64,000 nt of DNA from Chlorobium sp. (lineage in GTDB: Bacteria; Bacteroidota; Chlorobiia; Chlorobiales; Chlorobiaceae). Shown in pieces: positions 30,498 to 42,322 of this stretch. The DNA lies in assembly GCA_005862285.1 (NCBI GenBank), contig SZXW01000014.1, forward strand, positions 62,001 to 126,000. Reading direction: 5' to 3'. The stretch's first letter is position 1; every line of letters starts with the position of its first letter. The notes under the pieces are model-generated. The model worked only from the letters and a program-made list of their open reading frames with translations. It was not told the DNA's origin and searched no databases. The translations under genes were made by a program, and so were the position numbers.

Positions 30498-31865
30498 ATG
30501 AGTTCGGACTTTACGAAGATCCTGCTGAATGAAGACGAAATCCCCCGCCAATGGTACAATATTCAGGCCGACCTGCCTTCACCGCTCCCTCCGCCGGTCG
30601 GACCTGACGGAATTCCGATAGGGCCGGACGCTCTTGCAAGGGTTTTCCCGATGAACCTCATCGAACAGGAAGTCAGTACCGAGCGGTGGATCGATATTCC
30701 CGAAGAGGTGCTTTCAATCCTGAAAATCTGGAGACCGTCACCACTCTACCGGGCAAGACGCCTTGAAGCCGCATTGCAGACCCCGGCGAAAATATTCTAT
30801 AAAAACGAAGGCGTTTCTCCTGCCGGAAGTCACAAACCCAATACGGCGGTTCCACAGGCATGGTACAACAAACAGTTCGGCATCAAGCATCTCATCACCG
30901 AAACAGGCGCAGGCCAGTGGGGCAGCGCCCTTTCAATGAGCTGCAAGCTCGTCGGCATTGACTGCAAGGTCTTCATGGTCCGTATCAGCTTCGACCAGAA
31001 GCCGTTCCGGAAAATCATGATGAAAACATGGGGAGCCGACTGCATCGCAAGCCCGAGCGATCAGACTGAGATTGGAAGAAAAATTCTCGCAGAGACCCCC
31101 GACACCCCGGGAAGCCTTGCCATCGCCATCAGCGAGGCGATCGAACAGGCCGTCAGCTACGACGATACCCGCTACGCGCTCGGAAGCGTCCTGAACCATG
31201 TCATGATGCATCAGACCATCATCGGCCTCGAAGCGCGCAAGCAGTTCGAAAAGATAAACAGCTATCCCGATATCGTCATCGGCTGCGCCGGAGGCGGATC
31301 GAATTTCGCCGGTATCAGCTTCCCTTTCCTGTATGACAAGATCCATGGCAAAAACGTCCAGGTAATCGCAACGGAGCCCGAAGCCTGCCCGACCCTGACC
31401 AGAGGACCTTACATCTACGATGCGGGCGATGTGGCGAAAATGACTCCGTTCCTGCCCATGCACAGCCTCGGCCACGGATTCATTCCTCCGGCAATCCATG
31501 CCGGCGGACTGCGTTACCATGGCATGGCTCCGCTGGTCAGCCACGTCAAGCAACTCGGACTGATCGAGGCAACGGCAATCGGACAGCTTGAATGTTATGA
31601 AGCCGCAATGCTCTTCGCCCATACGGAAGGATTCATTTCCGCTCCTGAAACCTCGCATGCCATAGCGCAGACCATCCGGGAAGCGAAAAAGGCGAAGGAA
31701 GAGGGACAGGAAAAGGTCATTCTCATGAACTGGTCGGGCCACGGGCTCATGGACCTGCAGGGTTACGACGCTTACCTTTCGGGAAAACTCAGTGATTATC
31801 CGCTTCCGGAAGAGCTTCTGCAGCGTTCCCTTGCCGCGGTCAAAGACCATCCGCCGATCAGGTAA
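30498..31865 (+). CDS. Tryptophan synthase beta-like protein (TrpB2 type)
   Basis: The PLP enzyme makes tryptophan from indole and serine. The 455-residue protein is of the longer TrpB2 class, with the N-terminal [13 protein letters not shown] and the PLP lysine K113 in [14 protein letters not shown]. The Gly-rich phosphate loop is [13 protein letters not shown] 30498 is preferred over TTG 30486. No trpA is adjacent, and TrpB2 enzymes usually lack the alpha-subunit contacts, so it may salvage free indole. A perfect terminator follows. Confidence 0.92.
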   Translation: MSSDFTKILLNEDEIPRQWYNIQADLPSPLPPPVGPDGIPIGPDALARVFPMNLIEQEVSTERWIDIPEEVLSILKIWRPSPLYRARRLEAALQTPAKIFYKNEGVSPAGSHKPNTAVPQAWYNKQFGIKHLITETGAGQWGSALSMSCKLVGIDCKVFMVRISFDQKPFRKIMMKTWGADCIASPSDQTEIGRKILAETPDTPGSLAIAISEAIEQAVSYDDTRYALGSVLNHVMMHQTIIGLEARKQFEKINSYPDIVIGCAGGGSNFAGISFPFLYDKIHGKNVQVIATEPEACPTLTRGPYIYDAGDVAKMTPFLPMHSLGHGFIPPAIHAGGLRYHGMAPLVSHVKQLGLIEATAIGQLECYEAAMLFAHTEGFISAPETSHAIAQTIREAKKAKEEGQEKVILMNWSGHGLMDLQGYDAYLSGKLSDYPLPEELLQRSLAAVKDHPPIR

Positions 31866-31872
31866 ATGATGC

Positions 31873-31907
31873 AATGAAAAAACCCCGGCAAGCGGGGTTT
31901 TTTCATT
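31873..31907. terminator. Bidirectional rho-independent terminator (trpB2 / clpC)
   Basis: AATGAAAAAACCCCG (31873-31887) and CGGGGTTTTTTCATT (31893-31907) form a perfect 15-bp stem with a five-base loop. Both strands provide a T-run in the distal arm. It separates the converging trpB2 and clpC genes. Confidence 0.93.
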
Positions 31908-31926
31908 ATACAGCTTCCAGAAATCG

Positions 31927-34473
<2,547 letters not shown>

Positions 34474-34646
34474 TCTATATGCAGGTGTAAAATTGTTATG
34501 AATATCAAGTTACATCATATCCTGAGAAACAAGCCGCTGTAAACAAACATAAAATCTATTATATAAAGATAGCAGGTTAAAATCAATTCCGTCCAAAGAG
34601 AAAAACCCCCGGAAAAGAATAAAAGGTTCTGTATATTTCTTGCGTT

Positions 34647-35117
34647 ATGAATGTTCACCATATTTTTATAGACGACAACAATCCTGATCACCTTGCGCTT
34701 TCCATCTACCGTACAGGCAGGATAAACAGGATACATCTCGATGACAGCACATACAAAACGTATGGCTCTTTCGAGATCGATGCCCATGACTATGCCGCAT
34801 TGTTCCATTACGGCATTTCCGAATCACTCAACAACCTTCCTTTCATATCGGAAACCGGCAACGGCCTGGACAGCTGGGACGAAGCCTATCTGCACAGCAG
34901 CTGCCTTGCAGAACTGGAAAAAATCGTTACCGAAGCCGCCGCAGATATGGATCCGGATTCCATGGAAAGAATCCTGCTTGGCTGGCAGGATCAGCCTGTC
35001 GGCGTAGCTTACCTCCGTAAAATCGATTCTTCGAAATTCATCGCTTTTCTTGAAGCCTTCAGAGCATTTATCACGGAGTCGGCTTCAGAAGGATACGATC
35101 TCGAATTCATCTTGTAA
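34647..35117 (+). CDS. Hypothetical protein, acidic, soluble
   Basis: The open frame encodes 156 residues, rich in Asp/Glu, with no membrane segment, signal peptide or motif that I recognise. The end (KFIAFLEAFRAFITESASEG) is helical. It lies alone between divergent clpC and a convergent SDR gene. Normal codon use and length suggest a real lineage-specific gene. Confidence 0.65.
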   Translation: MNVHHIFIDDNNPDHLALSIYRTGRINRIHLDDSTYKTYGSFEIDAHDYAALFHYGISESLNNLPFISETGNGLDSWDEAYLHSSCLAELEKIVTEAAADMDPDSMERILLGWQDQPVGVAYLRKIDSSKFIAFLEAFRAFITESASEGYDLEFIL

Positions 35118-35149
35118 TATATTCATCTCCTTCTGTTTTTTCCTGAAAA

Positions 35150-35977
35150 CTAAAGGCCGACAGCCAGAAGCGGATCAGGATAAAGAAAGCTGTATTCCAG
35201 TGCACTGACAAGCTTTGAACTGTTGACCAGTTTATACGGGGAAGGTACTGATGATGTTGCCGGTGGAGGCAGCGGAATTCCGGTCGCCTCGGCAGCTTTT
35301 GCATAATATTCCTGTTTGAGGGGATGCAGGGGAGCACATGCATTGAACACTTCCCCCCACTGTTCGAGACGTATGATCTCCATGATAATCCTGATGCAGT
35401 CATCTCGGTGAATCAGGTTCATCGGCTGGTCAGGAGCTGTTATTTCCTTCATATGGCCGAGATAACCCGCCGGATTCCGGTCATAACCTATCAATCCTCC
35501 GAAGCGCAGGACTGTTGTCTGAAAACCGCTTTCACTCATAAGCATCTCTTCTGCAAGCAGCAGCGCCTGACCGGACAGAGATTCCGGATCGATGCTGTCA
35601 TCCTCGGTAACTTCCCTGTTGCAGGAAGGATAAACCGATGTCGAACTGACGAAAAGCACCGACCTGACTGTTGACTGACCAAGAGCGTCGATCAGAGAGG
35701 AAAACTGCCCGATATGGTATTCGATGATATCATCCCGACGTTCAGGTGGAATATTGACCACAAGAATATCGCTTTGAAGAAAATCGGTAATATCATCTCC
35801 GCTCACTTCCGGATCGAGATTGATCATGAACGGTTCAATTCCGGAATTACGAAGTGTCTCCAGTTTTTCCTCCCTTGTTGTCGAGCCTTTTACCCTGTAA
35901 CCTGCAGCGGCAAGGGTACTCGCGAGCGGCAGACCCAGCCAGCCGCACCCAAGTATGGATATGGTTTCCTTCTGCAT
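35150..35977 (-). CDS. NAD(P)-dependent epimerase/dehydratase (SDR, YeeZ-like)
   Basis: The 275-residue protein begins with a dinucleotide-binding fold, SILGCGWLGLPLASTLAAAG, and carries VLFVSSTSVYPSCNREVTED with the SDR serine and tyrosine. The best family guess is the atypical SDR group of E. coli YeeZ. Substrate is unknown. It is six bases downstream of a cytochrome c gene and appears to be the last gene of the glpK-led operon. Confidence 0.82.
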   Translation of the reverse strand: MQKETISILGCGWLGLPLASTLAAAGYRVKGSTTREEKLETLRNSGIEPFMINLDPEVSGDDITDFLQSDILVVNIPPERRDDIIEYHIGQFSSLIDALGQSTVRSVLFVSSTSVYPSCNREVTEDDSIDPESLSGQALLLAEEMLMSESGFQTTVLRFGGLIGYDRNPAGYLGHMKEITAPDQPMNLIHRDDCIRIIMEIIRLEQWGEVFNACAPLHPLKQEYYAKAAEATGIPLPPPATSSVPSPYKLVNSSKLVSALEYSFLYPDPLLAVGL

Positions 35978-35983
35978 AATGTG

Positions 35984-36295
35984 TTATTGTTTCAATGACT
36001 GTATATAGAGCAAAATCGACTGCATCTCCATCGAATCTTCGTCGAGGGGTACTCCCCTCAGCGGACCGATAATACAGTTGTTGACCTGTCCGGCAAGGTT
36101 CGGATTTACCCAGGCTAACTGCAGGTCCGCCCCCCCGCGATGACAGCTTGCACAGCTTTTACCTGAAGTCGCGCCGGCAAACAAGGTGGAATTGAAAAGC
36201 TGCTGTCCTCTTTCGATCGAGGGCATTTCATCTGCGAGCGCTCCCTGTGAAATAAAGGAAACACAAATCAGGAACAAAAACGTGATATTTTTCAT
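35984..36295 (-). CDS. Small periplasmic c-type cytochrome
   Basis: From ATG 36295, preceded by GGAG, the product has 103 residues: a signal peptide (about 1-21, ending ALA), then one heme site C48-A-S-C51-H52. A Met in DEDSMEMQSILLYIQSLKQ could be the distal ligand. The heme-site order and size suit a soluble electron carrier. It lies between the CWC zinc protein and the SDR gene on the same strand. The partner enzyme is unknown. Confidence 0.85.
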   Translation of the reverse strand: MKNITFLFLICVSFISQGALADEMPSIERGQQLFNSTLFAGATSGKSCASCHRGGADLQLAWVNPNLAGQVNNCIIGPLRGVPLDEDSMEMQSILLYIQSLKQ

Positions 36296-36315
36296 CTGAA
36301 GCTCCGTTAAGGTTT

Positions 36316-36540
36316 TCAATTCTCCAGGTTCTGCCCGGTACTGCTCTTTCTGATCAGCCTGTCAAGACAGCTGCTGCAGACACAGGTATCATATCGGGAG
36401 GCAAGATGATAGCGTACATCGTCGGGAACGACTTTCCTTGCACACCAGCATGAAGCGTTCAAGGTACATTCAAAGGGGCTTCCACATACAGGGCAAGTCA
36501 CTGTTTTAGCCATACCGGGAACATGTTCGTCAGTGTTCAT
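36316..36540 (-). CDS. Cysteine-rich CWC family protein
   Basis: The 74-residue protein has the CWC pattern: C16PVC19, C25, then C31-W-C33, and later C53-V-C55-SSC58. Eight cysteines suggest two metal sites, probably zinc. The family function is unknown. It sits 42 bases after glpK and 20 bases before the cytochrome gene on the same strand, so co-transcription is likely. Confidence 0.85.
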   Translation of the reverse strand: MNTDEHVPGMAKTVTCPVCGSPFECTLNASCWCARKVVPDDVRYHLASRYDTCVCSSCLDRLIRKSSTGQNLEN

Positions 36541-36581
36541 TTCCAGTTCTGTTTAAGGGTTCTTGATTTTATTTTCTCCAC

Positions 36582-38033
36582 CTATAAGGCAAGCGTCTGC
36601 CTGAGCGCCCGCTGCCAGCCGGAAAGAAGAGTCTCTCTTGATTCCGGATCCATCCCGGGAATATAGGAATGTTCGAAATGCCGCAGTGATTTCAGCTCAT
36701 TGACAGAATTCCAGATACCGCTTTTCAGACCGGCAAGATAGGCAACTCCAAGGGAAGTTGATTCAATATTTTCAGGTTTTACAACTGGAACGCCGAGAAG
36801 ATCGGCCTGAAACTGCATGAGAAAAGAGTTGCCTGCAGCCCCTCCGTCAACCATGAGAGACTCGGGATTTATACCGGTGTCCGCAACCATTGCCTTGAAC
36901 ACATCGTAGGACTGATAGGCGATCGACTCAAGGGCAGCACGTATGATATGGTTGCTGTTTGTTCCGCGTGTCAGTCCCGTAATAGTTCCTCTTGCATCCG
37001 CTCTCCAGTGGGGAGTTCCAAGACCGACAAATGCCGGGACAATATATACCCCTGCATTTCCCGAAACTTTTCGGGCCATAGATTCCGAATCCTCGGCACT
37101 TTGCAGGATCTTCAGTTCATCGCGAAGCCACTGGACAACCGCCCCGCCGATAAAAACAGATCCCTCGAGGGCATAACAGGGTTTACCGGAAGCGTCGACG
37201 GCAAGTGTCGAAAGGAGACCGTTCTGGGAATGCACAAGCTTTTCCCCTGTATTCATAACCATGAAGCAACCGGTCCCATAAGTATTTTTCATGCTGCCCG
37301 GGCTGTAACAGCACTGGCCGAAAAGAGCCGCCTGCTGATCGCCTGCCACCGCATTGATCGGAACTCCCCGAAGTTCAGGAACAGCGGTAACCGTACCGAA
37401 ACCATCCATTGAATTCCTGACTTCCGGCAGCAGCATTTCAGGTACATCGAACAGATCGAGAAGATCTTTGTCCCAACGCTTGTCTACAATATTGAAGAGC
37501 ATCGTCCTCGATGCATTGGTGAAATCGGTTGCATGCACTTTCCCAGCGGTAAGTTTCCATACCAGCCAGGTATCGATGGTTCCGAAAAGAAGGTTTTCGT
37601 AATCAAGCCGGCCGCAATGGCCAAGTATCCACCTGATTTTGGCTGCACTGAAATAGGCATCGAGCGGCAAACCGGTTCTGGACCTGATAAATTCCCTTTC
37701 CGGTTCGTACCGCCTCAAAAATTCACTGGTTCTTCTGCATTGCCAGACTATGGCATTGTAAACCGGTATGCCGGACCTTTTGTCCCAGACAACGGTCGTT
37801 TCCCGCTGATTGGTTATCCCGACCGCCTCAACCTGTCCGGAATATTTCGTTCCGAGTTCCTGTAACCCAAGGACAACGGTCTGCCAGATTTCTTCAGGAT
37901 CATGTTCAACCCAGCCTTCCCTGGGATAGATCTGGGTGAATTCACGATAGGCACTGGCCAAAGCAGCGCCTTTTTCGTCATACAGGATACTGGTTGTACC
38001 TGTCGTCCCCTGATCGATTGCAAGAATCGCCAT
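36582..38033 (-). CDS. glpK: Glycerol kinase
   Basis: GlpK phosphorylates glycerol to glycerol 3-phosphate. The 483-residue FGGY-family protein opens with ILAIDQGTTGTTSILYD, has TNQRETTVVWDKRSG with the glycerol-binding residues, and the C-terminal MVDGGAAGNSFLMQFQADLL. It is the first gene of a four-gene minus-strand run (kinase, CWC protein, cytochrome c, SDR). No glpF or glpD is adjacent, which is odd for glycerol catabolism. Confidence 0.95.
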   Translation of the reverse strand: MAILAIDQGTTGTTSILYDEKGAALASAYREFTQIYPREGWVEHDPEEIWQTVVLGLQELGTKYSGQVEAVGITNQRETTVVWDKRSGIPVYNAIVWQCRRTSEFLRRYEPEREFIRSRTGLPLDAYFSAAKIRWILGHCGRLDYENLLFGTIDTWLVWKLTAGKVHATDFTNASRTMLFNIVDKRWDKDLLDLFDVPEMLLPEVRNSMDGFGTVTAVPELRGVPINAVAGDQQAALFGQCCYSPGSMKNTYGTGCFMVMNTGEKLVHSQNGLLSTLAVDASGKPCYALEGSVFIGGAVVQWLRDELKILQSAEDSESMARKVSGNAGVYIVPAFVGLGTPHWRADARGTITGLTRGTNSNHIIRAALESIAYQSYDVFKAMVADTGINPESLMVDGGAAGNSFLMQFQADLLGVPVVKPENIESTSLGVAYLAGLKSGIWNSVNELKSLRHFEHSYIPGMDPESRETLLSGWQRALRQTLAL

Positions 38034-38294
38034 AGTTCCAGACTATACATCTTCAAAATGATACACCAGCAATTACCTTCAACTTAAAAATACCCAAGGC
38101 TCCCGATATTTCCTTACCAATAATCTCACAAGCAAAACCCATGAGATCAGCCTCGAATATTTCACCGTTTCATTACAATGATATATAATATCCACTTGCC
38201 GGGAAACGCTCATGAATAAAGGTCAGTCCGGTGTATTGAGGGCTCCCGGAAGAACGGATAAGGTGAGATTGACAATATCAGGCAACCTCTGCGA

Positions 38295-38768
38295 TCAAAC
38301 CCTTTTCGCTTCGACCCAGTTGGAATACCCGGTCATCCGCATATCGATTAAACCGCAGTGTTTGCAGACATAGTTCGAACATTGCACTATATAATGCCAT
38401 TCGACATCGTTATGAAACTCTTTCTTCAGGATCTCTTCCGATTCTCCTTTGTATTCCCACTCGTGCATCCTCTCTTCAACCCTGCCATCCCTTGCACATC
38501 TCCGCCTGTAACAATAATCCTGATGTTCGCCCTCCTTTATCCATGCATGCTGTTCCCTTTCTTCCTTTTTCTCGCACTGCTGGCAAGCACGTGTCTGCAT
38601 GCAGGACTGATCGGATACATATTGCCATTCAGTAAACTTGTGGGGAACAGATCTTGTCAGCTTGACACCGCACCTTGCACAGACTCTCATCTGATCGCAG
38701 GAAGTCCCGGGAACAAACTGCCAGTCACTGAATTTGTGACCGAATGTATTACAAAGCAATTGTTTCAT
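38295..38768 (-). CDS. Cys/Trp repeat protein with three to four CxxC units
   Basis: The 157-residue protein is built of units of about 30 residues with the pattern H-x-F-x-x-W-x-x-V ... SC-x-Q-x-R-x-C-x-x-C. Unit 1 has HKFSDWQFVPGTSC and CARCG, unit 2 HKFTEWQYVSDQSC and CQQCE, unit 3 HAWIKEGEHQDYC, and the end has CKHCG. Such CxxC pairs are probably zinc knuckles. There is no signal peptide. I do not recognise a named family with this exact repeat; similar H-W-C-CxxC repeats occur in bacterial surface proteins. Confidence 0.75.
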   Translation of the reverse strand: MKQLLCNTFGHKFSDWQFVPGTSCDQMRVCARCGVKLTRSVPHKFTEWQYVSDQSCMQTRACQQCEKKEEREQHAWIKEGEHQDYCYRRRCARDGRVEERMHEWEYKGESEEILKKEFHNDVEWHYIVQCSNYVCKHCGLIDMRMTGYSNWVEAKRV

Positions 38769-39199
38769 GCTGTTTTATCTTGTAGAGACAGGATCTGAAA
38801 CCAGAAAAAGATTGTTTAGCCGATGTATTAGACATTTGATGACCGTACAGGACCCGGGCTGAGGGAATAAATAGTACTTCATCCATCAGAAGCAGTTATG
38901 CTATATGCAAATATAGGCAAGCTTTCAGACTGCCGGAAAATACTTTTTTTAAAACACGTTCTTTTATCCAGGAAGAATCCCTCAAAACACCCGAATTTCA
39001 ACTTGTTTTTTGCATAACCCAAGAGGCGTAATGCAGTTTTTTTTGATTTTTCTAAAAATCTGCACAAGGATATTCTGTAAACGTCGTCGAAATAGATGAA
39101 AAAGGTTGAAAGTGTGTGTTCGCCTTTGGTGTTGTGTGTGTGTTTGAAAAAGTTTCAACAACTGTCAGTTTTTTTTGACAATCGGTGATGAAGATTCGG

Positions 39200-39290
39200 A
39201 CAGATGAGTACCTCATAATTTGATGTTTACGGGACAGGTTGTTGATTTGAAAAGCGAAGGGGTTTATTCTCCTTCGCTTTTCTTTTTTTT
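39200..39290 (+). ncRNA. Candidate small RNA ending in an orphan terminator
   Basis: A strong terminator ends at 39290, but no coding frame lies upstream on this strand for over 1 kb. A small hairpin ATGAG-TAC-CTCAT (39204-39216) precedes it, and TTGACA stands at 39175-39180. The -10 is not clear, so the 5' end is a guess. This is a prediction from structure only. Confidence 0.4.
39249..39290 (+). terminator. Rho-independent terminator with no upstream gene
   Basis: GAAAAGCGAAGG (39249-39260) pairs perfectly with CCTTCGCTTTTC (39271-39282), followed by eight T. The 38769-39435 gap also holds a weaker hairpin TGCAT/ATGCA near 39010-39035 followed by T8 and a GT-rich stretch at 39110-39145; no gene is seen. 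Confidence 0.88.
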
Positions 39291-39435
39291 AATGAACAAG
39301 CATGCCATCCGTCCACCTTTTATCCATCAGATTACCTGCAAAAGATTTTACCTCGGAAAACGTCAAACATAAGTAGGGTAGCGAGGTTCATGTACACGTG
39401 ATAAATACAAACAAAATTGGTGAAGGAGAGGGGTC

Positions 39436-40011
39436 ATGAGACGATCATCGTGGATTTCACTGATACTCACACTGCTCATGCTGGCAGGGTGTTCGAACAT
39501 CAGCGTCGTAACCGATTACGACAGCAGCGTTCCTTTCGCAAGTTACAAAACATACCGCTGGGCCGACGACATGACAGCAAAAAAAAGCAGCAGTGTTCTT
39601 GCAAACAATCCGCTGATATTGAAACGGATCAAAAATACAATAGACAGAGAGTTCGCGGCAAAAGGTTATGTGATGAACAGTAACGGACCTGTGGACTTCA
39701 CGGTTTCCGTCTCCGCGGGAGTCCGGGACAAAGTTTATTATAACCCTCCACCCATGGGCTTCTATTATTCGCGAGGCTATTACCATGGCAGGTACGGTTT
39801 TTACTATCCTTATTGGTGGGGGCCTTATGCAACAAGGTATGAGGAAGGCACGCTTGTCATCGACGTTATTGACCAGAGAAAAAACGAGTTGGCATGGCGA
39901 GGAATTGCGAGGGGAATCCTGAAAAACTACAGGGATGGCGACGATCTCCAGAAAGATATCGACGAGGCGGTATCGAAAACGCTTGAGGAATTCCCGCCGC
40001 TGAAAAAATAA
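39436..40011 (+). CDS. DUF4136 lipoprotein
   Basis: The 191-residue protein has a lipoprotein signal with lipobox LAGC and acylated C19. The mature part shows the DUF4136 pattern: VVTDYDSSVPFASYKTYRW near the start, and TLVIDVIDQRKNELAWRGIA later, with a Tyr/Gly-rich insertion between. It is probably in the outer membrane; the function is unknown. GGAGAGG stands upstream. It converges with the gene at 40058. Confidence 0.88.
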   Translation: MRRSSWISLILTLLMLAGCSNISVVTDYDSSVPFASYKTYRWADDMTAKKSSSVLANNPLILKRIKNTIDREFAAKGYVMNSNGPVDFTVSVSAGVRDKVYYNPPPMGFYYSRGYYHGRYGFYYPYWWGPYATRYEEGTLVIDVIDQRKNELAWRGIARGILKNYRDGDDLQKDIDEAVSKTLEEFPPLKK

Positions 40012-40057
40012 ATCAGCGGCTGTTCAGCTGGACAAACTGTGCTGTTAATTCGAGGTT

Positions 40058-40780
40058 TCAGATCAGTTTACCTCTTAGCCTGAATCCGTGAATGTCAAGA
40101 TGAATGAGCACAGGTCCTTTCAGGGGCTTTCCCTTCGGCCCTCTCGGAGTCACTCTTCGTTCCGACGGGTAAAGCAGACCTTCTTTATTTCTTGAGTGTT
40201 GCAGGACAACATTTGAAGCTTTGGCGAGCGGGCTGATAATATCTGCCGTATAATCGTGCTGGATCAGTCGCCCGTTGTCGCGGTCAAACCTGAAGCGCTG
40301 CACCTGGCTGTGAGTAGGAATCTCCTGGGGGAAGTGCGCTTCGAGCAGGCCGGGTTCAAGCTCTTTCCAGTCTATATCCTCACGCATCAGCAGAGCGGGC
40401 AGTGTGAAGTAATTCCATGAAGCATAGTTCGCGAAATAGGACATATCGAGATCGTCCCAGATAAACAGACGCCGGCCGATTTTGAAATACTCCCGCGCAT
40501 TCTTCCTTTCGGCTATCACCTTTCCGGTTTTATCCTCGAGGCGAACGTCATGTCCTTCAAGAATGCCTGAAATACCTGGAACCCGCCCGATCGGAGTAAG
40601 CGAGGAAAAGGGACTGTGCACCTTTTCGATAATCTTTACACGCCGGAAAAACGGCCTCCGTTTCAGTGTAAATGCCCACCCGTAGGCATTCACCTCCACT
40701 TCAAGCGTTTCCGCGCTCTGCCAGAGCTCCCTGCCGCCATATGCTGCAATGGCTTTTTCAGCTGTTTTCGAAATAGACAT
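40058..40780 (-). CDS. Conserved hypothetical protein, beta-rich
   Basis: The 240-residue protein has no signal peptide or membrane helix. It is rich in alternating strands (YGWAFTLKRRPFFRRVKIIE; LIQHDYTADIISPL; GPVLIHLDIHGFRLRG), suggesting a beta-barrel or LolA-like fold. Similar proteins appear in soil and phototroph genomes as unnamed families, but I cannot assign one. It stands alone between converging and same-strand neighbours. Confidence 0.7.
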   Translation of the reverse strand: MSISKTAEKAIAAYGGRELWQSAETLEVEVNAYGWAFTLKRRPFFRRVKIIEKVHSPFSSLTPIGRVPGISGILEGHDVRLEDKTGKVIAERKNAREYFKIGRRLFIWDDLDMSYFANYASWNYFTLPALLMREDIDWKELEPGLLEAHFPQEIPTHSQVQRFRFDRDNGRLIQHDYTADIISPLAKASNVVLQHSRNKEGLLYPSERRVTPRGPKGKPLKGPVLIHLDIHGFRLRGKLI

Positions 40781-41005
40781 GCAAGATCACTGGTATGGTT
40801 GTTTTGGTAATCCGGTCCCGGACATGATCACAATATCAAAGAAACGTGATATTTCTCACTTCTATAGTGAATATGAAGAGCCTAAAATTAAACGACAGAT
40901 AAAAAATATCAGTTCCTGCAAGAGGGATAGATTTTCGTCGAGATCATTTCCATCCTTATCTCAGGTTCCGGCAGGAAACAAACACAAATTATCCGTCAAA
41001 GGTTA

Positions 41006-41785
41006 CTATTGCGAAGCGGACGAGTAATAGCTCATGAAGAATTTAGCCTGTTCGATAAAATCATCAGGCCCGACTGAGATCAATCCTTCGAACGGGTGAT
41101 CGAGCGACTTTATCAGAATCATGACCAGAACAATCATCCCGGAAAGTGAAGATACCATCAATATCTGGGCCCAGACATTGCTTGTTCCGAAAAGGAAGCT
41201 GAATGCAATAGTAATGAAACCACCGATAATCAGCACATTCCACATCATTTCGGGAATTCCGTTATTCCTGGAAAACAGTCTTGCATTTCTCGCATCGCTG
41301 AAATTATTCATCCGCGATATGATTTCTTGGTACCAGATCTTTTCGTAATCGTTTCGGGGGGTGATCGATGTCACATCGCTGAAAATCTTTCTCATCCTGA
41401 CACGGGCTGTCGAGCTGATTTCACCTTTTCCCATCAACCGCCATTCTTCATGGATCACGCTATCTGCATAATCCAGAATGTCTTTCCGGATTGTCGAAGT
41501 ATAAGGTTCACCGAAAATCCTCGCATCACGGAAAACATCGGACATGCAGCGGACTTCTTCATGAACCTTCACTTTCGCATCGCGAAAAAGCTCCCATTCT
41601 ACAATAACGACAAAAGCAAGCAGAACGGCATAGACAACGCCGATAACATTGAAGATAAAGCCGGCCACATCATTATGCAGAGCGAGTACCGTATGGCCGA
41701 AAAGCCTTCTCACTACAAGCATGCACAAAGCAGACAGGAACATGACCGATAAGGTGATAAATGTCGCAAACAATAAATTTTCCAT
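41006..41785 (-). CDS. DUF4239 (bestrophin-like) membrane protein
   Basis: The 259-residue protein has two N-terminal membrane helices (about 3-25, 42-62 with FIFNVIGVVYAVLLAFVVIV), a charged central region and two further helices (about 190-230). This layout, with NDVAGFIFNVIGVVYAV, fits DUF4239, a family distantly like bestrophin channels. Function is unproven. It is a single gene. Confidence 0.82.
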   Translation of the reverse strand: MENLLFATFITLSVMFLSALCMLVVRRLFGHTVLALHNDVAGFIFNVIGVVYAVLLAFVVIVEWELFRDAKVKVHEEVRCMSDVFRDARIFGEPYTSTIRKDILDYADSVIHEEWRLMGKGEISSTARVRMRKIFSDVTSITPRNDYEKIWYQEIISRMNNFSDARNARLFSRNNGIPEMMWNVLIIGGFITIAFSFLFGTSNVWAQILMVSSLSGMIVLVMILIKSLDHPFEGLISVGPDDFIEQAKFFMSYYSSASQ

Positions 41786-41927
41786 GATGGCAGGTTTATT
41801 GTAATCCTGAAAAATTTTGACTAACAGTGAATTTCGGCATTTCGAAACCGGATAAACAGCGGTTGATGATATTAATATAGTGTTTACGGCGTAAATAAAT
41901 ATCGTACAAAAAAGGAAATATTCAGGA

Positions 41928-42294
41928 TCAGCAGTTATCTCTTGTCTGCAAGTTTTTCAGCCTCATTCTTTTGACTCCTTCGTTTTTCACCCTTTCCTCA
42001 AGTATACGTTTCAGAAGCTCTGCGGCGGGTTCGTCGTCGGGATCGGCAAGTTCGCCGCTGAAAGCTTTGGCGAAAACAGACTACTCGATCTTATCTACCT
42101 GTTCAAGGGTTTTTCTGAATTGGGCTTCGACGGAATCGGCAGCGTCGTTTACTGTTGTATATTCTTCAACCGCGTGAAAGGTAAGCTTCGAAATCTCAAG
42201 ACCTTCTCTATAGGGAATGATTTCCCATGGAGGATGGAGGATTGAGGGCTTTAAGCTGGGTATCGATCCGGGCTTCCCTTGTCTGCCATTCGGA
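41928..42294 (-). pseudogene. Type I restriction scar: 5' part of hsdR fused to 3' part of hsdS
   Basis: Reading the minus strand, SEWQTREARIDTQLKALNPP and WEIIPYREGLEISKLTFHAV, then VEEYTTVN, match the N-terminus of HsdR. The frame between the two pieces is broken by a 7-bp tandem duplication (ATGGAGG twice, 42227-42240 on the plus strand). The text then passes directly into the HsdS C-terminus, DSVEAQFRKTLEQVDKIE, a TAG stop at 42081-42083 where HsdS proteins have Gln, and SVFAKAFSGELADPDDEPAA. The stop is TGA 41928-41930. A deletion between hsdR and hsdS explains it. Confidence 0.82.
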
Positions 42295-42322
42295 TTAATG
42301 CATGATCGAAGAATATATATCA

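Noticed and set aside
38879-39067. Minus-strand frame of 62 codons in the gap before the DUF4136 gene
   Set aside because: It has no ribosome site, crosses a T-rich hairpin region and has no recognisable sequence.
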